Under the pieces are notes generated by a model. That model did not search any database. It was given only the letters and a program-made list of their open reading frames with translations, and had not been told where the DNA came from. The position numbers and the translations under genes were made by a program. Positions 33,859 to 41,001 of a DNA stretch of 41,001 bases are shown here, piece after piece. This stretch comes from Cardiobacteriaceae bacterium (GTDB taxonomy: Bacteria > Pseudomonadota > Gammaproteobacteria > Cardiobacteriales > Cardiobacteriaceae), in NCBI GenBank assembly GCA_030525785.1, contig JAUNEA010000012.1:1-41001 (forward strand), read 5' to 3'. The first letter of the stretch is position 1; every line of letters begins with the position of its first letter.

Positions 33859-36800
33859 ATGAAACCTAGCCCTGCCCTTTCTTCACCACTTTTTGGCAAA
33901 GTCCTCATTGAAGCCTCCGCTGGCACAGGTAAAACATGGACTCTCAGCGCCATCATTATTCGCCTGTTGCTGGAACGTGGTGCTTTACCCAAGCACCTCA
34001 TCGCCACCACTTTCACACGCAAAGCCGCTGCCGAACTCAAACGCCGTATTCACCGTCGCCTACAAGAAGTCGCGGAAGCTTACCAAGCTCAAAGCGCTTT
34101 GCAACCCGAACAACGCCTCTCTTATCAACTCAACGATGCCCTCCTCCAGCATCTCTTCTCCCAAGCTTCAGTATCACAAAACACATGGCAAGCCTTAGGC
34201 TTACGTCTACAAACCAGCCTCATGCAAATCGAGCAAATGTACATCGGCACGCTTGATGGCTTATGTCAAAAATGGTTGCTGGAAAATCGTTTGGAAACAG
34301 GAGCCGATGAGCGCCAACGTTTTGTTGAAGATAGCCAACTCGCCCACACCCTTACCCATCACCAACTCCGCGCCCACCATCACCACATCGCCAAACAAAA
34401 TCCCGAACATTACGCCAACTATCTCCAAACCCAAGCCTTAGACAGCGAAACCTTGTTCCACAAAGCCAAAAGCGCTTTGACCTTCAGCCGAGCAACCCTA
34501 ATTCCTCCTGCGCCCATCATCGAGCAAACCGCTCCCCAATTTCCCAGCAAACAGGCGTTTCAACAGTGGTTTGAGCCGTTGCAAAGCTTGCCTGTCAACC
34601 GAAATTCCTTCAATGCCAAACGCATGGCACAAATCGCCAACTTGGGAGAAGGCATCATCGAGGATAGCGCAACGCTCATCAAGTTGCTGCAAGAGCCACC
34701 GTTTAACAAGGGAGCGGAAGCTTTGCGAAACGCTTTTATCCACCACCCCATCACAAAGCAATTGCTTACTGTCCTTCATCATCATCAAGCTCAAGCCAAA
34801 ATCCCCCAAACCATCGCCCAAAGCGCTTTGTATGAAGTGGCACATCATCTGCGCCAAGCCCTGCCAACCGTTCTTGAACAACAAAACCTCACCACTTTCC
34901 AAGAAAGCCTCCAGCGGCTCAATATCGCCCTCGAACAACACCCCAAACTCGCCCAACAAATCCACCACCGCTATCCCATCATCTTGGTTGATGAAAGCCA
35001 AGACTTAAATGATGAACAAAGCGCTTTGTTGGAAAAGCTCTATCTCCAACACCAAACCAAAGCCTCGTATCTGTTGTTGGTTGGCGACCCGAAACAGGCG
35101 ATTTACCAATTTCGCGGTGGCGATGTAGAAAACTATCAACGCCTCAAAGCGCTTTTTACCGAAGAGGAACGCTATCAGCTCACCGAAAACCATCGCTCCA
35201 ATCAACCCCTGCTCAACGCCCTCAACCATCATTACGCCCAAAGTCCAGAGCTTGGCAAAGGCATTCAATACCATGAGGTTCACGCTGCCAATCCAGAACC
35301 CCAAATCATCAGCCAACCACCTCGCTTGGAGCAAATGTATTGGTTGAATAGCTCCGCCGCCGAAGAGTGCGCCAACATCGCACAGCTCATCAGCCATCTC
35401 CTCAGCCCACAAAGCGCTTTTTCTTGGAAAGATGGGCGTAGGCTACAAGCGCGAGATATTTTGGTCTTGATGCCCAAAAGCAAACAGTTAGACGAGCTAC
35501 AAGCGCATCTCAATCAACATCAGCTTAGCGCCGAATTGCAAAGTGAACGCAGTATTTTTGAAAGCCCCATTGCTGAGGAATTGGGCTGCCTGCTGCAAGC
35601 CATGCATCAACCACGCCATCAAGCTTGGCATCATCGCCTGCTGAGTGGCGCGTTTTATGCTCTTCCCTTAAGCGCTTTGCAGCAGCATGACACCTTTGCG
35701 CTCAGTGAGGCATTAATCGAGGCGGAGCAGCGTTGGAAAAGCTATGGTCTGCTAAGCGCTTTGCACCCCTTTTTACAACAACAACGCATCTGGCACACCC
35801 TCGCCACCCAAGCAGAGGCGCGTCAATGGGTCAGCGATTTACGCCGCCTGTTGGAAGTCATTGCTGAACGAGCCAAGCATTTGAAACCTGAAGCCCTGAT
35901 TGTATGGTGGCAACAACAACTCCACGACCAATCTACCGCCGAATGGGCACAACCCTATCCCAGCTTAAGCCCCCAAACGATACGTTTGATGACCATTCAC
36001 AAAGCCAAAGGCTTGCAAGCGCCTGTGGTGATTGTGGGCGGCTTGGGGCGTACTCACGTGACAAAAGCTGATGATTTGCAACTGTTTCATTATTATCAGC
36101 AACAAAAGCGCTTTTTAAGTGCCACTCCTCCTGATGAAACACTGTTAGCTGAGATGAACCAAGCCTCTCACGATGAAAGCGCACGCCTGCTTTATGTAGC
36201 TCTCACACGCGCGGAACAATTGTTGTTTGTCTACCGCCGTCCAAAGGATAAAGATTGCTCCGAAGCCTTGCTATCGTTGTATCAAGCTGGCGAACACCCT
36301 AATCTCTGCCTTGATTATCCCCAACCCAACGAACCTCAAAGCGCTTTGCCCCCAGAGCCATATACGCCTGAACCCTCTTTAGAACCCACCCCCAAAATCC
36401 GCCATTTTTACGGCAGTTATCGCAGCAGCTTCAGCGCCCTGACCGCCGAACATCATGAAAAAGGTGATGCTTCCTCGCGTGGCGAATATGACACCGAACA
36501 GCCCGACCACGACCAACACGCCCAAAGCGCTTTGTGGTTGCCTGCTATGGAATCTGACGCACCTCTGCCCTTTCAGCATTTATTGCCTCGTGGAGCTCAA
36601 GCTGGCTCTTTTATGCATCATGTGTTGGAACAAATAAACCCTCGTGCGCCACAATCATGGGCATGGTTGTTGCAGCGGCTGGCAATGCGTTATCAAATCA
36701 TCAAAGCCGATGAACGGCTGGAGCCTTTGGAGCAGTACGAGCAATGGTTGCAAGCTATTGTGCAACTGAAATTGGAAGGAAGCGGAGCATGTTTACACAA

Positions 36801-37251
36801 TTTAAACCCCAAAGCGCTTTGTCGCGAACTCAGCTTTACCTTAAGCCTAAAAAATGATGATTTTTCGCCCCAAGCCCTCAATCAACTGTTTGCACGATAC
36901 GGCAAAGCGCTTTATCTTGATGAAAACGACACACGCCATTATCCCTTCTTGCGTGGCGAAATCGATTTGGTTTACGAGCATGAAGGGCGCTATTTTGTGG
37001 TGGATTACAAAACCAACCAATTGCCCCATTATGCCCAAAGCGCTTTGGTAGACAGCATGAATCAGCATCAATATTGGCTGCAAGCAGCGTTGTATCAGCT
37101 GGCTTTGTATCGTTTTTTAAAAACCCATCGCCCTTCTTTTTCGCCTACAGAGCTGGGAGGCGTGAATTATCTTTATTTGCGTGGATTAGCGCAGCATTTG
37201 TGGTCTATACCAGCTGAACTCCTCCTTGAACTCGATGCCTTACTGGGGTAA
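33859..37251 (+). CDS. recB: Exodeoxyribonuclease V beta subunit RecB
   Basis: SF1A helicase plus nuclease. Motifs: I/Walker A EASAGTGKT (18-26), Ia TTFTRKAAAELKRRI, II LVDESQD (about 375-381), III VGDPKQAIYQFRGGD, a helicase segment TIHKAKGLQAPVVIVGG (about 710), the LLYVALTRAEQLLFVYR motif VI, and the C-terminal nuclease domain with GEIDL (about 1034-1038) and VVDYKTN (about 1047). At 1130 residues it is slightly shorter than E. coli RecB (1180). It starts 5 nt after recC. Fourteen palindrome cores lie within it, several encoding QSAL. Confidence 0.98.
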   Translation: MKPSPALSSPLFGKVLIEASAGTGKTWTLSAIIIRLLLERGALPKHLIATTFTRKAAAELKRRIHRRLQEVAEAYQAQSALQPEQRLSYQLNDALLQHLFSQASVSQNTWQALGLRLQTSLMQIEQMYIGTLDGLCQKWLLENRLETGADERQRFVEDSQLAHTLTHHQLRAHHHHIAKQNPEHYANYLQTQALDSETLFHKAKSALTFSRATLIPPAPIIEQTAPQFPSKQAFQQWFEPLQSLPVNRNSFNAKRMAQIANLGEGIIEDSATLIKLLQEPPFNKGAEALRNAFIHHPITKQLLTVLHHHQAQAKIPQTIAQSALYEVAHHLRQALPTVLEQQNLTTFQESLQRLNIALEQHPKLAQQIHHRYPIILVDESQDLNDEQSALLEKLYLQHQTKASYLLLVGDPKQAIYQFRGGDVENYQRLKALFTEEERYQLTENHRSNQPLLNALNHHYAQSPELGKGIQYHEVHAANPEPQIISQPPRLEQMYWLNSSAAEECANIAQLISHLLSPQSAFSWKDGRRLQARDILVLMPKSKQLDELQAHLNQHQLSAELQSERSIFESPIAEELGCLLQAMHQPRHQAWHHRLLSGAFYALPLSALQQHDTFALSEALIEAEQRWKSYGLLSALHPFLQQQRIWHTLATQAEARQWVSDLRRLLEVIAERAKHLKPEALIVWWQQQLHDQSTAEWAQPYPSLSPQTIRLMTIHKAKGLQAPVVIVGGLGRTHVTKADDLQLFHYYQQQKRFLSATPPDETLLAEMNQASHDESARLLYVALTRAEQLLFVYRRPKDKDCSEALLSLYQAGEHPNLCLDYPQPNEPQSALPPEPYTPEPSLEPTPKIRHFYGSYRSSFSALTAEHHEKGDASSRGEYDTEQPDHDQHAQSALWLPAMESDAPLPFQHLLPRGAQAGSFMHHVLEQINPRAPQSWAWLLQRLAMRYQIIKADERLEPLEQYEQWLQAIVQLKLEGSGACLHNLNPKALCRELSFTLSLKNDDFSPQALNQLFARYGKALYLDENDTRHYPFLRGEIDLVYEHEGRYFVVDYKTNQLPHYAQSALVDSMNQHQYWLQAALYQLALYRFLKTHRPSFSPTELGGVNYLYLRGLAQHLWSIPAELLLELDALLG

Positions 37252-37254
37252 CTC

Positions 37255-38778
37255 ATGCCGTATCCATCTCTTGCGAACTATCTCACCCGCCGCCGAGAAA
37301 TCCCTTACCCAGAAGCCTACCAAGCGCTTTTGGAACAATTGTTTGAGGCATACGAAAGGGGCAACACCTTAATAGAAGCCTCCATTGCCGAACCCTGTTT
37401 ACACGCATGGCAAGCTGCTGGACTCTTGGGGCATGATGCGCCTGTTATCGCTCAACTCAATGACAAACTAGGGCGCTTTTGGCTGAATGTGAACCACCAA
37501 CAAGAGCGCGAACTCTCCACATGGATTCGTAGCAAAGCGCTTTGGGCTGAGGATAAGCCATCATCATTACCGCCACCGCCTAATGGTCTCAATGTTTTAC
37601 AACAACGCGCTTGGCAACACGCACAATGCCATCGTCTCACGCTTATCAATGGTGGGCCGGGCACAGGGAAAACCCACACCCTCGCCCATATCGTTAAAAG
37701 CCTCCTCCAAAAAAACCCACCACCCAGCATCGCCCTCGCCGCCCCCACAGGCAAAGCAGCCAAACGCATGAGCCAAAGCTTACAGGAACTTCCACTAGAG
37801 CCTGCCCAAACCTTGCACCGTTTGCTTGGCATCAGCGCCAATCCAACCCCTCGTTATCATGCCCAAAATCCCTTGCCTTATGATGTGGTGATGGTTGATG
37901 AGGCTTCGATGCTTTCGCTACAACTTGCCCACGCCCTTTTCGCTGCCCTCGCTCCCCAAAGCGCTTTGATTTTGCTGGGCGATGCGCAGCAATTGGCGGC
38001 GGTCGATGCTGGTGCAGTGTTGGCGGACATGGCGCAAAGTCCTGATTTATCGAATCACGTTATCACGCTGGAAGAGAGTCGGCGTTTTCATCAACACAGC
38101 ATCATTGGGCAATTGGCTCGCTTTAGTCATCAGCCAGAAGCCTTACTTGAATGCATCAAAAAACCCCACCCTGATTTGCATTACCAAAGCCATGCACCCA
38201 CCCTCGAACAACTCGCCGCCCCTTATCGTCCTTACTTAAGCGCTTTGCAAGAAGGGAAAAGTTTTGAAAGCTTGATGGCGTTGTTTGATGGCTATCGCAT
38301 TCTCAGCACCACCCATCATGGCAAACTCGGTATCCGCGAAATTAACCAAAAAATCGCCCAATGGCACAAAGCGCTTTGCCACCAACCGCCTCACGCTGAG
38401 CCGTTTCATGGTCAGCCCATCATCATCACGCAGAATGATTACCGATTGGGCTTGTTCAATGGCGATATTGGCTTGTGTTTGCAACATGAGGGGCGGTTGC
38501 GTTTGTTTTTGGAGGAACGCGAACCCATCGCCATGCAGCATCTCAACCCCACGCAATATCAAAGCGCTTATGCTTTGACGGTGCATAAGTCGCAAGGTTC
38601 GGAATTTGAGCATGTGGCTTTGGTGTTGCCTGATGATGAACATCAGAGCCGAGAACTTTTGTACACAGGCATCACACGCGCCAAAACCAAACTCAGCCTT
38701 TACGCCAGCCAAAGCGCTTTGCTCCAAGCCAGCCAAACCCCCACCCTGCGCCAAACAGGATTATTACGATACCATTAA
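37255..38778 (+). CDS. recD: Exodeoxyribonuclease V alpha subunit RecD
   Basis: 5'-3' SF1B helicase of RecBCD. Walker A NGGPGTGKTHT (about 131-141), PTGKAAKRM, Walker B VMVDEASML (about 211-219), LGDAQQLAAVDAGAVLADM, and a C-terminal UvrD-like AYALTVHKSQGSEFEHVALVLP (about 436-457) with YTGITRAK. The 507 residues are about 100 fewer than in E. coli, mainly a shorter N-terminal domain, which is common outside enterics. It begins 3 nt after recB, giving a compact recC-recB-recD operon. Seven palindrome cores. Confidence 0.96.
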   Translation: MPYPSLANYLTRRREIPYPEAYQALLEQLFEAYERGNTLIEASIAEPCLHAWQAAGLLGHDAPVIAQLNDKLGRFWLNVNHQQERELSTWIRSKALWAEDKPSSLPPPPNGLNVLQQRAWQHAQCHRLTLINGGPGTGKTHTLAHIVKSLLQKNPPPSIALAAPTGKAAKRMSQSLQELPLEPAQTLHRLLGISANPTPRYHAQNPLPYDVVMVDEASMLSLQLAHALFAALAPQSALILLGDAQQLAAVDAGAVLADMAQSPDLSNHVITLEESRRFHQHSIIGQLARFSHQPEALLECIKKPHPDLHYQSHAPTLEQLAAPYRPYLSALQEGKSFESLMALFDGYRILSTTHHGKLGIREINQKIAQWHKALCHQPPHAEPFHGQPIIITQNDYRLGLFNGDIGLCLQHEGRLRLFLEEREPIAMQHLNPTQYQSAYALTVHKSQGSEFEHVALVLPDDEHQSRELLYTGITRAKTKLSLYASQSALLQASQTPTLRQTGLLRYH

Positions 38779-38809
38779 CACACCATGAATCCATCGACTT
38801 TGATTTTAT

Positions 38810-38815
38810 TATACT
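38810..38815 (+). promoter_or_regulatory. Possible -10 element upstream of the autotransporter hairpin
   Basis: TATACT is one mismatch from the consensus and lies in an A+T-rich stretch; the -35 is poor. It is the best-placed promoter candidate for the autotransporter, since nothing can fit between the hairpin at 38860-38905 and the start at 38927. Confidence 0.3.
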
Positions 38816-38859
38816 TTTTAAGGCTGGCATATTTTTTTCTTCGCCATAAATGGATAGAC

Positions 38860-38905
38860 TGCCCTCCCAAAGCGCTTTGGCTCTTGTAAGAGGGCATTGT
38901 TTTTT
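38860..38905 (+). terminator. Terminator after recD with a palindrome in its loop; possible attenuator of the autotransporter gene
   Basis: TGCCCTC (38860-38866) pairs with GAGGGCA (38890-38896), then TTGTTTTTT. The loop contains the 14-bp palindrome CCAAAGCGCTTTGG. It ends only 21 nt before the next ATG. Confidence 0.75.
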
Positions 38906-38926
38906 ATCGTTTAAAAAAGGACTTTT

Positions 38927-41001
38927 ATGAGCATAAAACCAACTCAAACGGCTCTCACTGGCGCTGTATTAAGCGCTTTAGTGGCTATCATACCCCCACA
39001 AAGTGCAAACGCGGCAGCTTGCACCCCTAATGGCGATGGAAACTATGTGGTAAGCAACAATTGCGATGCCATTCCAGACACCACAACCCCCGTCACCCCT
39101 ACCTCTACCGCCGACTTTAAGCATATTCAAGTCAATCAGCTACAAAACAATGCGCTTACCATCGGCAACTTAGACGTTACCCATCAAAGCACCCAAGCAA
39201 CCAATATTTTGAATGTTGCCAGCAGAAACCACACAGGTGGTACCATCACCATAGGCAATATCAACGCCAACTTAGGCAATCAGCAGATTTCTAGCGTGAT
39301 TTATGCACAAGGTGGTGTGAATGTTACCGCCAAAGATATCAATGCAACCTTAACCTCTAACGCGGTTTTGGTAAGATCGGGTTTCTCTGCCAATAATTAC
39401 GCCATTTTGGCGCACGGCGCTGGCGCTCCCGTTGGCAGTGTCTCACAAGTAACCATTGAGAACATGAATCTCACCAAGCATTCCCAAGACGGCGTTTTTG
39501 GTTTTCTTGCCGTAACCAACGCTGCATTACGCGCTATTCAAGCGTCTGATAATAGCGGTACTCCTACAGGGGGCGCGGGCAAGATTGTGGTCAAGCAAAA
39601 CCTCAATGCCACTCTCTCTGGCGATTTGATTCAAGGCATTCACGCTTCTGGCTCATCAACAAATGCAACAACGGGTGTTGAAGCCGTTTCTACTATTGAA
39701 CTCAACAACGCCAATTTACGCGTTATCAACAATGTAACCTCCCCCCTTCATACTCCCTACAGTGCGGCAATTATGGTAGGCAAACCTATCAGAAATAATA
39801 CTCGCGATGCTGGTGCAGGCAAAGGCTTGATTACGGTCAGCGGCACACTCAATATCGATGCCAGTGAATTACACAAAGATGCTGATGCCATTCGCCTGTT
39901 CCATGATGACTCAAAATTGGAAGCAACAGGAGAAACCAATGTGTTGGCTTCTCGTAGCGCTATTGCCATCAGCCCTGTTTATGACACAGTCTCTGATGGT
40001 AGACACCCTGCCTCTAACATCAGCGTCTCCTTAAACAACGCCACGCTGAATACCAATGGCACAGATGCCTCACTCATCAAAATCTACAACAACCAAACCA
40101 ACACCAACGTTTCTATCTCTGGTAAGAATTCGCTTTTACTCGCTCCTGAAAAAGGCTGGTTGCTGGAAGTAGGCAATGATGCCAGCGATGCAGGCAACGC
40201 TACTACCTTCACCCTCGCTGGCGGTCAGCATTTCGGCTTGGTTCATAAGCACGCTGATAATCATCAATTAAACGTGGATCTTGATGGAAAAACTACTTGG
40301 TATTTAAAACCCAAAGACACAGAACGCACCAGCACCTTCACAACCCTCAATATCGGCGCTGACGCTGCTCTTGATGCTACCAATGCCCTTGCGCCAAACA
40401 TGGATAAAACAGTTACTATGCACAATGGTCATAGCATGACGCTCAGTGGCAGTGTAGGAGAAAGTGAATTAGGTGCAGACCAAACCTTCACCCTCAAAGG
40501 TAATGTTACGAATGCAGGCACCATCAATCTCTTCGACCCTATTGAGGAACTAACAGCAGATTTACCAAAACATACCAACACCCTCATCATCGATGGAAAT
40601 TATGAGGGTAAAGATGGTTCAACCATCTACATGAATACGGGTTGGACACATGAAAGTGGCTCTGGTAACGGAAATTCCAAATCCGATCTTTTGCGTATCA
40701 AAGGAAAAGCTACAGGAACAACCAAAGTTATTCCTCAAACTTATAACGATGAAGGTGAGAAGCAAAACAATATCATTACAGGCAATGCCGAAAAAACAGG
40801 CTCCGAACGTAACAGCGTGCCTGTGATTATCGTGGAACAACATGATGGTGGCTCACATTTTTCAGGCACAGCAAAAATCAAAAATAGCCCTGCGGAGACA
40901 CAATTAACCAGCCGAGATAATGGCAGCGGTGGGCGTGAATATTATTGGACATTGGAGGCTACTACTGCTTCACCTTCACCTACACCAGGAACACCAGGAA
41001 C
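38927..41001 (+). CDS. Autotransporter (type Va) passenger domain, 3' end cut by the window
   Basis: The frame is open from ATG 38927 to the window end, 691 codons with no stop. The N-terminus (…LTGAVLSALVAIIPPQSANA-A) is a signal peptide. The following region is repetitive and rich in N, T, G and I, consistent with a right-handed beta-helix. Near the end, NYEGKDGSTIYMNTGW, then SKSDLLRIKGKATGTTKVIP is the pertactin/AidA-type passenger-associated motif, and REYYWTLEATTASPSPTPGT is the Pro-rich linker that usually precedes the beta-barrel, which lies beyond the window. Only one palindrome (38971, in the signal peptide) is present, as expected for fast-evolving or recently acquired surface proteins. 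Function (adhesin or other) is not deducible. Confidence 0.85.
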   Translation, partial: MSIKPTQTALTGAVLSALVAIIPPQSANAAACTPNGDGNYVVSNNCDAIPDTTTPVTPTSTADFKHIQVNQLQNNALTIGNLDVTHQSTQATNILNVASRNHTGGTITIGNINANLGNQQISSVIYAQGGVNVTAKDINATLTSNAVLVRSGFSANNYAILAHGAGAPVGSVSQVTIENMNLTKHSQDGVFGFLAVTNAALRAIQASDNSGTPTGGAGKIVVKQNLNATLSGDLIQGIHASGSSTNATTGVEAVSTIELNNANLRVINNVTSPLHTPYSAAIMVGKPIRNNTRDAGAGKGLITVSGTLNIDASELHKDADAIRLFHDDSKLEATGETNVLASRSAIAISPVYDTVSDGRHPASNISVSLNNATLNTNGTDASLIKIYNNQTNTNVSISGKNSLLLAPEKGWLLEVGNDASDAGNATTFTLAGGQHFGLVHKHADNHQLNVDLDGKTTWYLKPKDTERTSTFTTLNIGADAALDATNALAPNMDKTVTMHNGHSMTLSGSVGESELGADQTFTLKGNVTNAGTINLFDPIEELTADLPKHTNTLIIDGNYEGKDGSTIYMNTGWTHESGSGNGNSKSDLLRIKGKATGTTKVIPQTYNDEGEKQNNIITGNAEKTGSERNSVPVIIVEQHDGGSHFSGTAKIKNSPAETQLTSRDNGSGGREYYWTLEATTASPSPTPGTPG

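Larger units (their letters stand above)
1595..38978. repeat. Highly iterated palindrome family, core AAGCGCTT (consensus CAAAGCGCTTTG)
   Basis: About 104 copies of the 8-mer core counted by eye. First-base positions of representative copies: 1595, 3454, 4084, 4107, 4398, 5055, 6159, 6385, 6576, 7077, 7264, 7467, 7779, 8255, 8787, 9105, 10046, 10066, 10166, 10303, 10518, 10867, 11971, 12310, 12946, 13236, 13486, 13778, 14063, 14131, 14537, 15130, 15155, 15247, 15523, 15679, 15783, 16176, 16206, 16535, 17795, 17902, 18040, 19244, 20453, 20646, 22012, 22144, 22633, 23169, 24454, 25270, 25833, 25988, 26237, 26305, 27506, 27630, 27842, 27909, 27959, 28256, 28348, 28594, 28806, 29223, 29862, 30166. 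Then 34 in recCBD (30904 to 38712), 38870 and 38971. Most copies extend to AAAGCGCTTT, many to 12 bp and a few to 16 bp. They occur in every reading frame and in gaps. Confidence 0.95.

Noticed and set aside
34498-35001. Minus-strand open frame of 167 codons inside recB
   Set aside because: It is the complement of a well-supported recB region with intact helicase motifs; no ribosome site and no recognisable domain.
38236-38754. Minus-strand open frame of 172 codons inside recD
   Set aside because: Antisense to conserved RecD motifs; no independent support.
38906-38926. A promoter for the autotransporter between the terminator and its start
   Set aside because: Only 21 nt are available, most of it the ribosome site; no -10/-35 pair can fit.
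1595-38978. AAGCGCTT as a Chi site for RecBCD
   Set aside because: Chi is orientation-dependent and several-fold rarer (about one per several kb); a palindrome every 400 bp would stop RecBCD from either direction almost at once. It cannot be excluded without data but fits poorly.
1595-38978. AAGCGCTT copies as a CRISPR array or dispersed mobile repeat (REP/MITE)
   Set aside because: Spacing is irregular, the conserved unit is only 8-12 bp, most copies lie inside reading frames without disrupting them, and no flanking sequence is shared.

Overview
The window looks like chromosomal DNA of a gammaproteobacterium with type IV pili. Housekeeping gene content (hslVU, dapB, lapAB, pyrF, pssA, fba, recCBD) and the minor-pilin/PilY1 cluster fit Cardiobacteriales-type bacteria (Cardiobacterium/Suttonella/Dichelobacter). 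That placement is an inference from gene content, not a proof. No rRNA, tRNA, IS element or CRISPR array was seen.

The dominant unusual signal is a short palindrome, core AAGCGCTT, usually CAAAGCGCTTTG. I count 104 copies by eye in 41 kb, where base composition alone predicts fewer than one. It lies inside genes in all frames (giving QSAL, KRF or KAL in the proteins) and between genes, and two close copies form the stem of at least two transcription terminators. It is dense in housekeeping and DNA-metabolism genes (34 copies in recC-recB-recD, 6 in a 729-bp holD-like gene). It is sparse in a restriction-modification island, the pilus cluster, fba and an autotransporter. This resembles the genomic behaviour of Neisseria DUS and Haemophilus USS uptake tags, or of cyanobacterial HIP1, and I regard it as the candidate undescribed system.

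Layout. (1) 49-4076: an A+T-rich restriction island with a C5 methyltransferase, an NgoFVII-like PLD-type endonuclease and a Z1-domain ATPase. It has only two host palindromes but carries three exact Neisseriaceae-dialect uptake sequences, suggesting import from an oral Neisseriaceae donor. (2) 4137-6052 (-): hslVU protease behind a heat-shock promoter. (3) 6263-10576: a Gfo/Idh/MocA oxidoreductase, a mannose-family PTS (EIIAB, EIIC, EIID) and YobD. (4) 10573-17795: smr nuclease (-), dapB, lapA-lapB, pyrF, pssA, a HolD-like gene, an SH3-domain envelope protein, fba and a tiny Cys-rich protein. (5) 18085-25828: pilY1-pilV-pilW-pilX-fimT-pilE, with a sigma54-like promoter. (6) 25890-30144 (-): a small lipoprotein, MurNAc PTS transporter murP, murQ and a MATE exporter. 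(7) 30302-38778: a small unknown ORF, then recC-recB-recD. (8) 38927 to the window end: the passenger part of an autotransporter, cut by the window edge.

How they connect: the PTS genes and murQP handle uptake of hexoses and recycled or exogenous cell-wall sugar. LapA/LapB and PssA serve envelope biogenesis. The pilus tip proteins, FimT and RecBCD are the parts a naturally transformable cell would use to take up and process DNA, which gives the palindrome a plausible biological partner.
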